From Pinus tabuliformis (taxonomy: Eukaryota > Streptophyta > Pinopsida > Pinales > Pinaceae), in the NCBI GenBank assembly GCA_031772625.1, contig CM062811.1, forward strand, positions 647,478,606 to 647,542,605: a stretch of DNA of 64,000 bases, given 5' to 3'. Under the pieces are notes generated by a model. That model did not search any database. It was not told where the DNA came from and saw nothing but the letters and a program-made list of their open reading frames with translations. Below, piece after piece: positions 43,146 through 54,636 of the stretch; within the stretch, counting starts at the first letter, position 1; each line of letters begins with the position of its first letter. The position numbers were made by a program, and so were the translations under genes.

Positions 43146-45254
43146 TCATATCATCACTGAGGTAGGCATTCCCATACTCAGATCAAAACTGACTAGAAAA
43201 CTAACTAAACTGCTCTGATATAGGAATGATCTTGTAATACATCACAAGTATAGACACATGTAGACATAGTATGGGTGCAGTAATCTGTTTATGAATAGTC
43301 CATTGTACAATGAATAACAAAATTCCTCGCAGCCTGGATGGTGGAAACTAGATCCAGGGTCTTGATTTCTACTTCTCGAAATAGTATGATTCTATCCATG
43401 TGAATGAATATGTCGAAGTTGAACATGGTAGAAACCACTTGATTACCAGACAATGATGTAAACTGTTAACAAGTGTGAGAGAAACCACCAGTAATGTCAA
43501 TGGCTCTTAAAGTACTTAGTACAATCCATGAAATGTGAATAGATGCGTTGATGTCGAACATGTCACGGAATCCTTTGAACGAAGGTCAATGATGCAACCT
43601 ATCGTCGAAGGCGAGAAACCTACCATTGAGGCATGCAGATTCCAAGGTACTGGCGATTTCTAGATCATCTTTCTAGATAATGAGCTGAAGTCGATAGAAA
43701 GTGATCCGTCGTAGGCAAGCCCACAATACAAAATCATAGATCAAGTCTGAAGAAATATAGTTGCAAGCACTGACTCAGGGATGGTCAATATGGATGACAG
43801 ATATTTTCCAGATGAATGGTTTATTTGCACTGACCTCTTGAACACATAACGACACTACAGATGGTTTGGTGACAATTGACCCAAAGCTAATACCCAGAAA
43901 CCGGTTGAAGACTTTCAATATGGTTTGATTAACTGTTAGGCAAAGGATTTCCCAACCCAGGTGAACAAAAAGTGTCTTGTTCAAGAGTGGTTAAATGTTT
44001 TTTTTGAGACACAAAGTATAGTAAAACAGGTTCATTTTTCTCTCTTTTCCCCCACCATTTCTGGCAAGTACCTCTTTATTTTTGACAAGCTTGAGGAGGA
44101 TAACATTTACTTGATTATAAGTTCATCCTTCAGATGAGTCCAACTTGGTTTAAATTCGAACCCTAAGAAGGAGTGATCCATTCCTGTTTGTATTGAACAG
44201 GTCCTTTACTGTTAAATTTTAACGAGTCCAGTATAGGAGAAACTCGACGTTTTTCAATTTTAGGGAGTCGAAAGAAAAACTTAAGAAAACTCCATGGTTA
44301 TCCTTTTTCGTAAATTTGTGTCTCCCAAGCCCGAAAAAGTATAAAATAATACTTGAGAGAACCGCTTGACCATTACGATCAAGGAGTACTTTTCATAATT
44401 AGTGGTCCTAATTCGAAAAAGTAAAAAAGCGATCAAAGACACGTCGTTTTATAACCAATATCGAATTTGAAACGACAAAAATCTGGCAATCTTTTCATGT
44501 TTATACAGTTAGAAACGAGCTGTAAATGGACTGTCCTTTTAATTCCGTTTTAACGAGCTTAAAAAGGAAAACTCGGCAATCTTTTCATATTTTAGGAGTC
44601 AGAAAAGAGCTTAAAGATGACTCTAATGTTTTTGTTGAAAATGATCAATTTTGCCTGAAAAATCTGATATTCTGCACCAAAAACTCAAACATTACTCATA
44701 CCTGTTTAAAATAAATAAAAATGCTTCAAAAGTTACCTCTTTAAAGTGAAGAATAAACAAATTAAAAATTCATTTATTCAAAAAAGCTTATAAAAAGGAC
44801 TTTTGTAAATTCATTTTTACCGTTTGACTTCAGTGTGAGAAAAGAGAGCTTTTGGTAAGAAACTTCCCGTGAAGATTGCGGAAAATCCGTCTATTGGAAT
44901 CGAACACCGTCACCTCCAGGTAATCCACATCACTTTACTCTTGCATTTCAACCGTTTGAATTTTGTTTTTATGGTTTTATTTTGATTTTTAGGAAGAAAT
45001 TTGTTTAAAAGTTTGCTCGCGGGGGTCCGCAGGCGCAACACATGAAACCTGCGGACCCCGACTTTTTCGTATGCAGAAAAAAGCCAGGGGCCCGCACCTG
45101 CTGTTTAGGCAGAGTGCGGACCTACGCACTATCTCTAACTAGAGAGTGCGGTCCCCACGACATAGGTTTATAATTCCAAATTCTTCAAAATTTCCCAAAA
45201 ACTTCGATTTAAAATGTTCTAATCTGCCTTTTCTTTCAATGTAGGGCATACACC
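42947..45254 (-). other. Tat-2 noncoding 3' region
   Basis: No gene. It contains an (AT)n microsatellite at 43066-43141. At 44060-44650 it has decayed tandem units with AATCTTTTCAT, TAGGAGTC(A/G)GAAAAGAGCTTAAA and AACGAGT words, which match the 3' region of Tat-1 in reverse. The part at 43400-44030 also aligns with Tat-1 sequence at 40680-41121 plus 63102-63281. That alignment shows Tat-1 continues on both sides of NonA-1. Confidence 0.7.
43066..43141. repeat. (AT)n microsatellite
   Basis: About 76 bases of uninterrupted AT dinucleotide in the Tat-2 3' region. The length is likely to vary between individuals and to be error-prone in assembly. Confidence 0.95.
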
Positions 45255-46470
45255 ATGCTTAGTTGGCGGGAATGGGAGCACGAGGATGTGGACCTCACCG
45301 CAATTAATCATCAACCTTTGATAGATGCATTAAAGGCATGCAGGTTATTTAAATTCTGGGCCATACCTGGCATGAGGGCCAAAGTAGACTTTCTGCAGTG
45401 GCTGGTAGACAGGTGGAATGTACAGGACTAGTGCTTCTTTATTGGTGGCCACCAGCTTGAAATGGAGCCACAGGACATTTACTTTTTGACTGGTTTTCCT
45501 AAGAGATGTGAACAATTGACTCTATTCGGGGCTAGGCCAGGTGGCCAGTCTGTTGATAGTCTCCGGCTAGAGTTTTGTAACGACCAAACCAAGGACAAAG
45601 GGATCGATATCAAAACCATATCCCATCCTGAACTCAAAGTGATTGCATTTACTGTCACCAGACTCTGCGGAAGCGCAGCACTACATATGGCCACTGGATC
45701 CCAAATGCGGATGGCAGTAGACTGTTTTTAAGGCACCGTCTTCAACTGTTGCGAAGCTGTGTTGGCTAATGTAAAAGGCCAACTGACTAGAGCAAAGAAC
45801 AGACAACTGAAAAAAATTTGGATATGGTTTCTTAGTTGTGAGTTTTGGTCTAGAGAGGGTCCTAATGTTGGTCCCACAACATCTTTCCGTTGAAGCTGGA
45901 CTTCCTCGAGAGCCCAAGCTGATGCGTTGGGTTGCAGTTATGGCCCGTCATCCTGAGGAGGGTTCAGAGGTTGTTCGATTTCCTCGTGAGTATTTTCATT
46001 GGTTAGAGAACCAAATTTTTGCGATTCAGGATTTTCCTTATGCTGGGATGGATTATCGTGGTGACCCAGACATGGCTCTTCCACTAGGAGAGCAATGGGA
46101 TGACTCAGGTAAAATCATTTTCAACATTTTCTAATATTTTTTTTTTTTTTTTTTTTTGTTTAAATCGTCCCAAAATTGATAGTAAAAAGTTTCAAATGCA
46201 GATGTAGGTCCATGGCGACTAGCCACTCTCTGGCCCTATGAGAGGAAACAACCAGTTGCAGCAGCACCAACCCCATGGGATGAATCTATAGAGACCCTGG
46301 CCGAATTGTAAAACCATCTAGAGCGTTTGACAACAGACATTCTAGAGACTAACATAGATGACATTCCTCTTAGGCTACAACTCTATGTGATTGGGGTCCT
46401 AGGACCTTTCAGGAGGTTCCTTTGTAGGGTGGCCCATACAGTGGTTTCTTATCGTGATCATCACCAGTGA
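45255..46470 (+). pseudogene. Tat-2 antisense ORF, plant-mobile-domain-like, with one intron
   Basis: Opposite to Tat-2 gag-pol. ATG at 45255 (MLSWREWEHEDVDL). Domain segments in order: ALKACRLFKFWAIPGMRAKV, FLQWLVDRW, LEMEPQDIYFLTGFPKR, then (frame +1 from about 45800) RWVAVMARH, FHWLENQIFAIQDFPYAG and MDYRGDPDMALP. Exon 1 ends at 46108. An intron of 93 bases (46109-46201) precedes exon 2 (DVGPWRLATLWPYERKQP, ETLAEL, HLERLTTDILETNID), which ends at TGA 46468-46470. Stops at 45429 (TAG) and 46309 (TAA) stand where Gln is expected; the TAA at 45729 and one frameshift also break it. It resembles PMD proteins, some of which are captured by plant retroelements. Its role is unknown. Confidence 0.82.
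46109..46201 (+). other. Intron in the Tat-2 antisense ORF
   Basis: GTAAAATCATTT at the 5' end, a run of about 20 T, and TTTCAAATGCAG at the 3' end. It is phase 1, between TCA-G and AT-GTA-GGT. It removes stops that would otherwise end the frame at 46132. Position and phase match the intron in the Tat-1 copy. Confidence 0.8.
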
Positions 46471-46647
46471 TAGGATGATTGCCTGTTGTAGACTCATATG
46501 ACATTTTTGCTTTTTGTACTATCATTTTTGTTGATCATAAGGTAGTTTCAACCTATGATATTTGACACACTTCTATGCTATGCTATATCACTATTACTGG
46601 CTATCTTGTAAAACATGTTATGGAATGTTTTTAAATTTACTGTTTGA

Positions 46648-47067
46648 TTATTGCAAATGTCTACTTAACATTCGAGAAGCAATTGCATCTACTAATGTAT
46701 TTAAATATCTTGGAATATGCTGATATTCAATATAGTCAAATTCACGTTCCAAGAGACGAACTCTCAAAAATAATCTCAATAACACCGGATTTCTAATGGC
46801 ATAAACTCTATTAAGCTGCAATACAATGAGTTCAGAATCTAACCTCACTATCAAACTCCGAATCCCAAATGAGATGGATTCAGATAATAACTCAATCACT
46901 GCACTATACTCTGCAATGTTGTTCGTTGTTTGATCGAGGCTTACCCCATGCATAGATACCAACTCATCAGAGGGTGAATAGATAACCCAAGCTGCGGAAG
47001 AAATGTTCCATGTATTACGACAAGCACCATCAGCAAAACCAATGTATGTTTCGCGAGACGTCGACAT
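46648..47067 (-). CDS. Tat-2 archaeal-type RNase H downstream of integrase
   Basis: An intact 139-codon frame from ATG 47065-47067. The fold's acidic residues are all present: YIGFADGACRN (Asp), NNIAEYSAVIELL (Glu), LIVRLDSELIVL (Asp) and LNTLVDAIAS (Asp). It would degrade the RNA strand of RNA-DNA hybrids during reverse transcription. It starts 136 bases after the integrase stop, in another frame, and the ATG directly follows TCTTGATATTGTAG, a splice-acceptor-like sequence. A donor could be the CTAG/GTGTGG just past integrase or one further upstream (inference). No stop interrupts it, in contrast to the rest of this element. Confidence 0.85.
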   Translation of the reverse strand: MSTSRETYIGFADGACRNTWNISSAAWVIYSPSDELVSMHGVSLDQTTNNIAEYSAVIELLSESISFGIRSLIVRLDSELIVLQLNRVYAIRNPVLLRLFLRVRLLEREFDYIEYQHIPRYLNTLVDAIASRMLSRHLQ

Positions 47068-47203
47068 CTACAATATCAAGAGTAAAATCAAGATAAGCAG
47101 GACTAATGACCAGAAAACACTCTCTAAACTAAGCACACTTTTCTAATATAAAACACACCAGCTAGAAAGAAAACTAATCTAACTAAAATCTCCACACCTA
47201 GGT

Positions 47204-49006
47204 TTAAGCATAATATCTTTTCAGGTAAAGACCATTTCTGGGCTTACCTAAAGAGACACCGTCAAAGTCTACCAATTCATAGGCCCCTTTTGCCAACTTT
47301 CGCTTAACAACATAAGGACCATGCCACATGGGTACGAATTTTCCAGCGCCTAACTTATCATTTTCTTGATCATACAGTAAGACTAGGTCTCCTTCTGAAA
47401 AATTACGAGGTGTAACATTATGATCATACTTAGCTTTAATACGTTTGGCATGAGTTTCAATTGCTAGTGTAGCATCACGTCGATTCTCATCTAGCTAAGC
47501 CAAGTACAACAAATGTTTCTCCTCTTCGGAAGTGGCTGGAAGTAATTCTATGGCCATTTGCAATGATGGGATTTCGCATTCAATGGGTAACACAGCTTCC
47601 AAACCGTAAACTAGTTGGAAAGGAGTGAAACTAGTTGATGTTTTTACTGAGGTTCGATACGCCCAAAGCGCTGAAAATAACATGTTATGCCAATTCAACC
47701 TATGAATCCCAATGATTCTTTAGATCATAATGACTAGAACTTTGTTGATGGCTTCAACCAGACCATTATCCCGTGGGTAATATGGAGTAGAACTATCGTG
47801 ACGCAGGCCAAGTTGATCTATTAGTTCAGTCATCATAATGTTTCGAAAATGATGCCCATGATCAGTGATAATCGCTTATGGAACACCGAACCTAGCAATT
47901 ATATGATTGAAAATGAAGATCGCAGCAGTTTTGCCATCTGCCGAAAGTGTAGGCATCGCCTCAGCCCACTTGGTAAAATAATCTACTGCAAGGATGATAT
48001 ACGCATGCCCCCCGGTGGAGTGAGGGTTACATGTAATAAAATCGATACCCCATTTCGCAAAAGGACCAACGGCAATTATGGGGTGGAGAGGAGCAGGTGG
48101 AGTGCACATCTTTCGATCAAAAATTTGGTAGTTGTGGCATTTTCAGACCGCATTAATACAATCTTTAAATAAAGGTAGCCAAAAATAGCCAGCACACAAT
48201 ATCTTTTGGGCTGTGGCAAACCCAGACATATGACTGCCACACGCTCCAGAGTGACAGTCATTTAGAACCCTTTCAGCTTCCTCATGAGTTAAGCAACGTC
48301 GGAAAATAGAGTCCGCCCCATGACGATAAAGTGTATCTCCAATAATTTTGTATTGTTGGGATTGGAATCGTATTTTCCGACGCTGAGATATTGAAATTTC
48401 AGGCAGAAAGGATTGGGTTTGGAGATAAACTATGATATCTCCATACCATGGATCAAGAGTGCTAATAAGAAACAAGGATTTGTCTGCAATGGGCTCTTTC
48501 ACCACAATTTCAGTATCAGCACGTGGGAAGTCACACATCGACTCAGCAAAAATTAAAGATTTCTTTGACTTAGATTTTTCAAACTCCAAGTTAAATTCCT
48601 GCAGGATAACAATCCATTTGGAATACTTGACCCCTAGCAATTGTTTTGCCAAAATACAGATCATAGGGTTGCAGTCGGAAATTACAGTAGTTTTGCGTAG
48701 TAAAATGTAATGACGAAATTGTTGGACATCTTGAACAGCTGTGAAGGCCAATTTCTCCACATGTGAATATTTTATCTCAATTGGATTTAGGGTTCGACTA
48801 AGGTAATAAATCACATGTTCACTACCGAATTCATCTTCCTGAACTAACACCATTCTAATGGTGGAATGAGAGGCGACGAGATATAAGAAGTAGTCCTGGT
48901 TGTAGTTGGGAGGATGCAATAACAGTGCATGGGTCAATGCGTGTTTTAGTGCATCAAAAGATTTTTCAGCTATCTCATCCCAAAATAATGGAGTATTCTG
49001 TTTCAA
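47204..49006 (-). pseudogene. Tat-2 gypsy RNase H and integrase
   Basis: One frame, broken by TGA 48143, TAA 47876, TAA near 47730 and TAG 47495. RNase H: the usual first Asp is missing (LYLVASHSTIRMVL; Tat-1 has ATSDTTIGM), while Glu (SHVEKLAF) and Asp (ISDCNPM) remain. Integrase: the zinc finger has DCHSGACGSH but CHNYQ for CHxCQ; the core has GIDFITC, ITDHGHHF and NGLVEAINK; the C-terminus (GDLVLLYDQ, GPYVVKRKLAKGAYELVDF) ends LYLKRYYA at TAA 47204-47206. Three of the stops stand at positions where Gln is expected from the Tat-1 copy or the motif. Confidence 0.88.
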
Positions 49007-49069
49007 AAACCTGGTAAAAAACCCTTTGTTATCTCGGCGTAGTTAGGAATGAATCGACGTAAAAATTTT

Positions 49070-49859
49070 GCTTTCCCTTGCGGAGCTAGCGAAGAGTCGA
49101 AGGAGGAGGCAATTTGACAATAGCTTCAACCTTCGAAGGATCGACACGAATGCCGACTTTCGAAACAACAAATCCTAGTAAACGACCCATTTCTATACAG
49201 AAAACAAATTTGTGTGGATTCAACCTAATTCGATAATGCCTACATCTCATAAATATTGCTCATAAATGAATGAGATGATTGGCTCTACGTAATGAATGAG
49301 CAGGTAAATCATCGAGATAAGGTTGCACAATGTGCTTGATGTCATGAAACATGTAAGACATGGCTTGTTTAAAAGTTGCTTCGGCATTCTTCAGCCCAAA
49401 AGGTAATTTGCAGTAAGAAAACGTCCCCCATGGACAAATGAAAGCTATTTTTGGTTGATTAGCAGGTAGAATGTTGATTTGATTGTAACCAGAAAAACCA
49501 TCCATAAAGGAGAATACTTCACTGTCGGCACAATCATCAATGATTTGATCGATATAGGGAGTTGGATAATTTTCTTTTGGACAGGCTCAATTAATATCCC
49601 TATAATCGATACATATTCTTATTTTTCCTTGCTTTTTATTAACAGGAAGAATATTCAATACCCAATCCGTTAAGGGAATTGGATAAATGAAACCTGCTTT
49701 AAGTAATTTTTCAACTTCTGCTTTAATAGCAGCAACTTTTCGTGGGTGAATCTGACGCAAATGTTGCCGGATGGGTTTAGCATCCGGGTAAGTTTTGATT
49801 TCATGAACAACAATTTCTAGATCAATTCCTAGCATTTCCTCATATGACCAGGCAAACAC
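49070..49859 (-). pseudogene. Tat-2 reverse transcriptase
   Basis: Continues the frame of protease past TGA 49863. It reads FAWSYEEMLGID, PVNKKQGKIRICIDYRDIN, a TAA at 49587 (Gln in Tat-1), FSFMDGFSGYNQI, CPWGTFSYCKLPFGLKNA, the catalytic Y-L-D-D (near 49315), a TGA at 49260, then RLNPHKFVFCIEMGRLLGFVVSK. The frame is lost near 49020, and RNase H continues in another frame. Confidence 0.87.
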
Positions 49860-49862
49860 GTC

Positions 49863-51770
49863 TCAGAATTCTTGAAATAGGGCCTTATATGTTTGAAATT
49901 TATTTTCCGTACAAGAGGCACCTATATGAATGTTTTCAACAATTCCAGGCTTAACTGAAATGTCAATAGGAACAATTCGAGAAATATTTCCCAAATTTAA
50001 CTCAGAATCAGGATTTTGCAATGGATTCTGAGGTTCCTTGACATAATCAGTCGTAAAAATAGATGAAAAATCATTTTCAAAATGATCAATCTCAGGTAAG
50101 AACGAAGATCTATGATGAAGATCTTCCCATGGTAAGTCAGCAACACACAAAATTTCACGAATTTTCTCATCAGTATGAACAAGTTCAGAAAAAGTTATTG
50201 AATCTGAGTTTGATGTTGAAAGTGATTCTTCATGGACCACATTCATTAAGTCATTTTCAGTTGAAGAAGGGTCGGAAAACGACTGTACGACCTGATACAC
50301 AATTTCATAGGGACTCAAAGGCATAGCATCACCAAATGAATCCATCTCAGATTCGGAAGGTATGATCCAAGGATCATCATAAACAATGGTGTCTGAAGAA
50401 ATAATATGAATGGTTGCAGTAGAGGGCGATACGTTAGGAGGAGGAAAGGAAAAAGTTCCTAGTAAACCAGAATATTTAACTAATCCTACTCCAACATTCT
50501 TATAAGGGATAGTTGTTTTACCGACATGCTGGATAATTTCAGAAGAGGCTGGGTCAGATGAAAAGTAAGTTAGCTGGTCTATAGTTACGATCCTTCCATT
50601 ATGAGGAAACTTTATAAGCTGAAAGACCGATGAAACAATAACAGTCATAGCATAAGACCAACTACGACCCAAGAGAAGGTTGTAATCTAGAGGGGCATCA
50701 ACCACTTCCACATCTAGATTAATAGTTTTGCCTTCAACCCCTATAGGTAAATCCTGTAGAATGCCAAAAGGATGGAACCCACGGCCATCAAAAGCCTTTA
50801 GAATCGTCGGGGATTTATTGAGTGTAGGAGAACCAAGCGATCTCCAACACTGGATCGACATAATACATGTTGAAGCTCCCTCATCAATTACAGTCCTATA
50901 GCAAGGTCTGTTTTTGACTAACACTTGAATTTGGAAAGCCATTTGATGAGGTAAGCGTGGTGTACTATTTTCTAAATTGAATATTATAAGGTTTGAGTCC
51001 TGAATATCAACAGCTCCTATAGCCGACAATAGCAATTTACATTGAGCTGGACATGATTGCAGCACCTCCAAAGCCGACATTACTGAAGGCGAAATAGCTA
51101 AATCTTCAACAATGTTATAGTTCTGAGCAGCTCTCACATGTGGATTGAAAGCTGACTTTCGAAGTATACCCTTGGCAGGTGGTTTGATTACTAAGTCTGG
51201 GTTAGGTTTCTTGATCTGTAGCGGATCGGAACCGGGAGTTGAAGTTGATGGGTTCGAATTAGAAGATTCTGCTTCCTTACCACCAACAGGACTTTTACTT
51301 CCATAATCTTGTGATCGTGTTGCAATCCTAACATGGGACATCATCATTATGGGTTCTTCTGAGGCATTTGAGGAAGAACCTATCATCTTACTGTCTTGAC
51401 TAGGAAAAGGATCCTTCAAGACAGCAGGCGTTTGAGAACCTTTGACGATTTTCGCAACCTCAACGCGATGAGGGCAGTCTCTTGTAAAATGCTCTTCATC
51501 ACAAATGAGACAAGGATAACAAGGTTTACGTTTCTCATCAGTAGATTCCGTTTTATCTGGTTTCTCTTTCGAATTTTTATCTGATTTATTTTTCTTCTTC
51601 CCCTTCTTTTTGCAACCGGTTTTTGATTTGGCCGTAGATGACTCTACGACATGAATATCAGCAAAAATTTCCACGGAAGAGTCTCCTGTTGGGGAATCTA
51701 GTAAAGTTATGATAGGAGAAGATTTCTTGGAAGATTTCTTCTTACTTTTGGTGTTAACTGAACCAATCAT
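49863..51770 (-). pseudogene. Tat-2 gag C-terminus, zinc knuckle and protease
   Basis: An open stretch of 635 codons. The homologous frame actually extends upstream to about 51900 (YLDLVYT, then TAG 51858, then SGTLHEKIP). A Lys-rich segment is followed by the knuckle C87-C99 (CLICDEEHFTRDC, C-X2-C-X3-H-X4-C). Protease has VIDEGASTCIMSIQCW with D-E-G-A, shared with Tat-1, then DYNLLLGRSWSYAM. A long acidic linker leads to RT. No gag core domain is found upstream to 53561, so the coat part has been lost. Confidence 0.87.
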
Positions 51771-51960
51771 ACCATCAGCGGCATGAGACCCTGAAGGAGC
51801 TGCAGTTATTTGATTTTGTTTAGGAAGGTCAGGGATTTTCTCGTGTAAAGTACCCGACTACGTATAAACGAGGTCAAGATACTGAGCTTGAGCAATTACT
51901 TGCTCTTCAGTAACGACTCTTGCCTTAGCTACATCCTCAATGATTTTAGGTAATAATGAT

Positions 51961-53561
51961 TTTAGGTAAGAATCTTATAGATTATGGTCACTATGGTTAC
52001 CAATAGAAACAAATATACCTGGGGGAACAGTCTGTGATCCGATACACACGCAAGGGAAGAGTAGCAAAGCTCAATCCCCTTGAAGGCTCCTTGAAATAAT
52101 CCAAGGTTTACCAACAAGTGAACCTAGGCTCCTCGACAATGGTCAATCTGAGGTTTACCGTTTTTAATACATGTATATCTGCTATCGTTCCCAATGAGGA
52201 AGGATTGATTACCCCACTAGTTCGAATATGACCTCATTCTTGACTCCTTTAAGAGGAGCTTCCCAGAGCATAGATGTAACAATTGGAATTTATATCCTAC
52301 CACAAAATACAACTACTTGTTTGTTTTTACTATCTTGGAGAGTTAATTACTCCCTACTCCAAGATACTAGCCTAAGCTATGTTGGGGATAAAGAGCCCTA
52401 GAAATAAAAAGATTGCTAGATAGATTTTACTTTAAGCGTTATTTTTATGGTTGTTTCTTAAGTCAAAAGGTGTGGAGATGAAACTTTATGGTGTGAAGAA
52501 TCGACTCCAAAACACTAAAAATGCACCTAAGATGATAAATAATCCTTTTTCTTCAATGAATTTCTAGCTAAAGAAAGAGTTGAGAATGCAATTGCTTGAA
52601 AAAACAAATCTTTCCTTAACAAACAAATGAAAAGATTTTTATTTTTTTTTTTGTCTTTTTCAATAAACTCAAAAACGAGACTACTAATTATGCTCACAAA
52701 AATTTCCCTTTCTTTTCAACACTCAAATACTACAAAAACAAACCTTTTCAAAAGAGATTTTTTTTTTAATTTCTAGGACACACTCAAAACTGTTAAGAAA
52801 TCTAATCTTGAGATCTATAAATTCTAAAAACCTAATTGAAGTAAAAGCTTACAAAATTTATTTTCAAGGATGTTTTACTTAGTTATCAGCAAACTAAGGA
52901 CTAACTTGTTCATAATAACAAATTAATCAAAAAACAACCAGCTTTTGTTTTCTTTTTAAAAATGAAATCCAAAACTTTCAAAACATGTTCTTTCGAAGCT
53001 TCGAAAAGAGAAAAACAAGATGTATTCCTCACCAAAGGAAAATTTTACAAATCGGTCAGACTCATAAAGAAGACCAGAAAAAACGAGGGTGATCTGAGGT
53101 TTCTAAGGCTTCTAAGCTCTCAGTTACTACAAAGACCAAACGAAAATCAAGCCAGGTACACAAAACTTCTAGAAATTCACCTAAAACCTAAATGCCAATG
53201 GAATTCACCTACAAAAAGTTTCTGACAAGACACATGCAGAGTTGGGTAGAGGCTAAAACACATAAACAAATCCTAAGCTTAACTGAATGAAAAGATTTTA
53301 AGTTTTTCAAAATTTTGACAGGGTTTGCAGGCCCCCAGTATAACCAGGTGCGATACCGCTCTGTGTGGTAAAGCAATAGTGTGGGGATGTCTGCACTGTG
53401 TTACAACCAAAACATGTGGTCCTCTTTCAAAAGCGTGAAAAATAAAAATAATTCAAAAAATAATGAAACTACCCAATCCCATACACATCAAGCAAAAACC
53501 AGAAACAGAGAAACAGTTTCTCAAGTCAAAGTAAAAGCAAAGGCAAAAACCAAAAATTCAA
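51961..53561 (-). other. Tat-2 leader, no gag core domain
   Basis: 1.6 kb of AT-rich sequence without a supported gene on either strand. A short direct repeat (TTACCTAAAATCATT on the minus strand) lies at its gag-proximal end, near 51945-51975. The gag core expected between primer site and zinc knuckle is absent. Confidence 0.6.
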
Positions 53562-53580
53562 GTCCCCAATGGAGTCGTCA
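53562..53580 (-). other. Tat-2 primer binding site
   Basis: The minus strand TGACGACTCCATTGGGGAC starts 3 bases inside the 5' LTR. It resembles a TGGCGACTCC-type plant primer site with one change (G to A). The donor tRNA is not assigned. Confidence 0.7.
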
Positions 53581-53583
53581 TTT

Positions 53584-54636
53584 TGTCAGGCGGATAAATC
53601 GCTCTTGCGGACAAGACCAATCTCCCTAGTATCTATGGATATCTAGCGACAAGCAAACAAAACAAATTCTATCTTTCTCTAAATATTGCGATTTATAAAT
53701 AAAAGACAAGAGATGTTTTAGACCCTACCTCAAGTCCTATGCTAGTTTGTGGAAGCCACGCTCTGTTCATCCAAATGAGCTTCCTTTTAAAGAACTTGCA
53801 AACACAAATAGGTACACATCAAATAACACCTGCATAGCCAATATAATAAACCATATTTATCATGATGATCAGGGAATTCATGAAATAAACCATAGAAGAC
53901 AATTTATTGAGAAAAATGAATCTGATTGTATTAACTTTAAACAAAGAAGAACTTTACAACCTTGGTGTCTTAATGTTGTACAAGCTCCTCCCAGGGTCCA
54001 GCAAGAATCTCCTCTACTTTGAAAATTTTCACTCTCTTCCCAAAGAGATCAAAAGGTATGTAATCTCTCCTCTCAAGCTCAATTAGGAAGTCTAAATTCC
54101 AACAGCATTTACCCTCAAAAATATTCAGCTTTCAACCTCCCTAGCAACCAGCCCAATGCCTCAATTTATAGTGCAGAGGAAGGAAGTTACCAGGTCCACC
54201 TTCAAAGGGATAGAGTCCTCCTTCAAAGGGATAAGCTCCTCTCATCAAGGGGTTAGCTCCTTTAGTTATGGGATGCATGAACCACCTAGGAGTGAACTTG
54301 CCACCTCAAGATTCCTTTTAGAAGCATCCAGAATTAATCCAAAGTGAGTTTTTAATAATAAACTTGCACCTTTTTGACTTTTACAGGGGTTCGTACCCTT
54401 TCCTTTAGAGACAGAGCAGGTAGGTCCACAGGGAACATGACCAAGGGGTGCGGTACTGCAGGTAATGCTAAGAGAAAGTGCAGAACCATAGTTTTAGAGA
54501 TTTTCAAGGACTTTCTCTCATTTTTAAGGCTTTGACATGAAGAGATGAGGTTTAAGACTTGCATAGGAGGACAGTATGAGTGGTGATAGACTCACACTGA
54601 TTGCAGAAAGTCATGGTGAAAATATTTTGTGTAACA
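53584..54636 (-). repeat. Tat-2 5' LTR (1053 bp)
   Basis: TGTCAGGCGG...GTGTAACA on the + strand, partner of 41880-42932 with no net length difference. Its last CA joins the TGGTG duplication to make ATGG, recreating an ATG for NonA-1 gag. Confidence 0.93.

Larger units (their letters stand above)
41880..54636 (-). mobile_element. Tat-2: Tat-like LTR retrotransposon, 12.8 kb
   Basis: Complete ends: LTRs of 1053 bp each, an exact TGGTG duplication (41875-41879 and 54637-54641), a primer site at 53562-53580 and a polypurine tract at 42933-42946. The order on the minus strand is LTR, long leader, gag C-terminus, protease, RT, RNase H, integrase, archaeal-type RNase H, then a + strand antisense ORF, repeats, LTR. 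It is the same family as Tat-1. The gag N-terminal domain is missing. The LTRs differ at roughly 60 positions by eye (about 6%), older than Ath-1 and Chr-1. It is inserted in codons 1-2 of NonA-1 gag. Confidence 0.92.
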
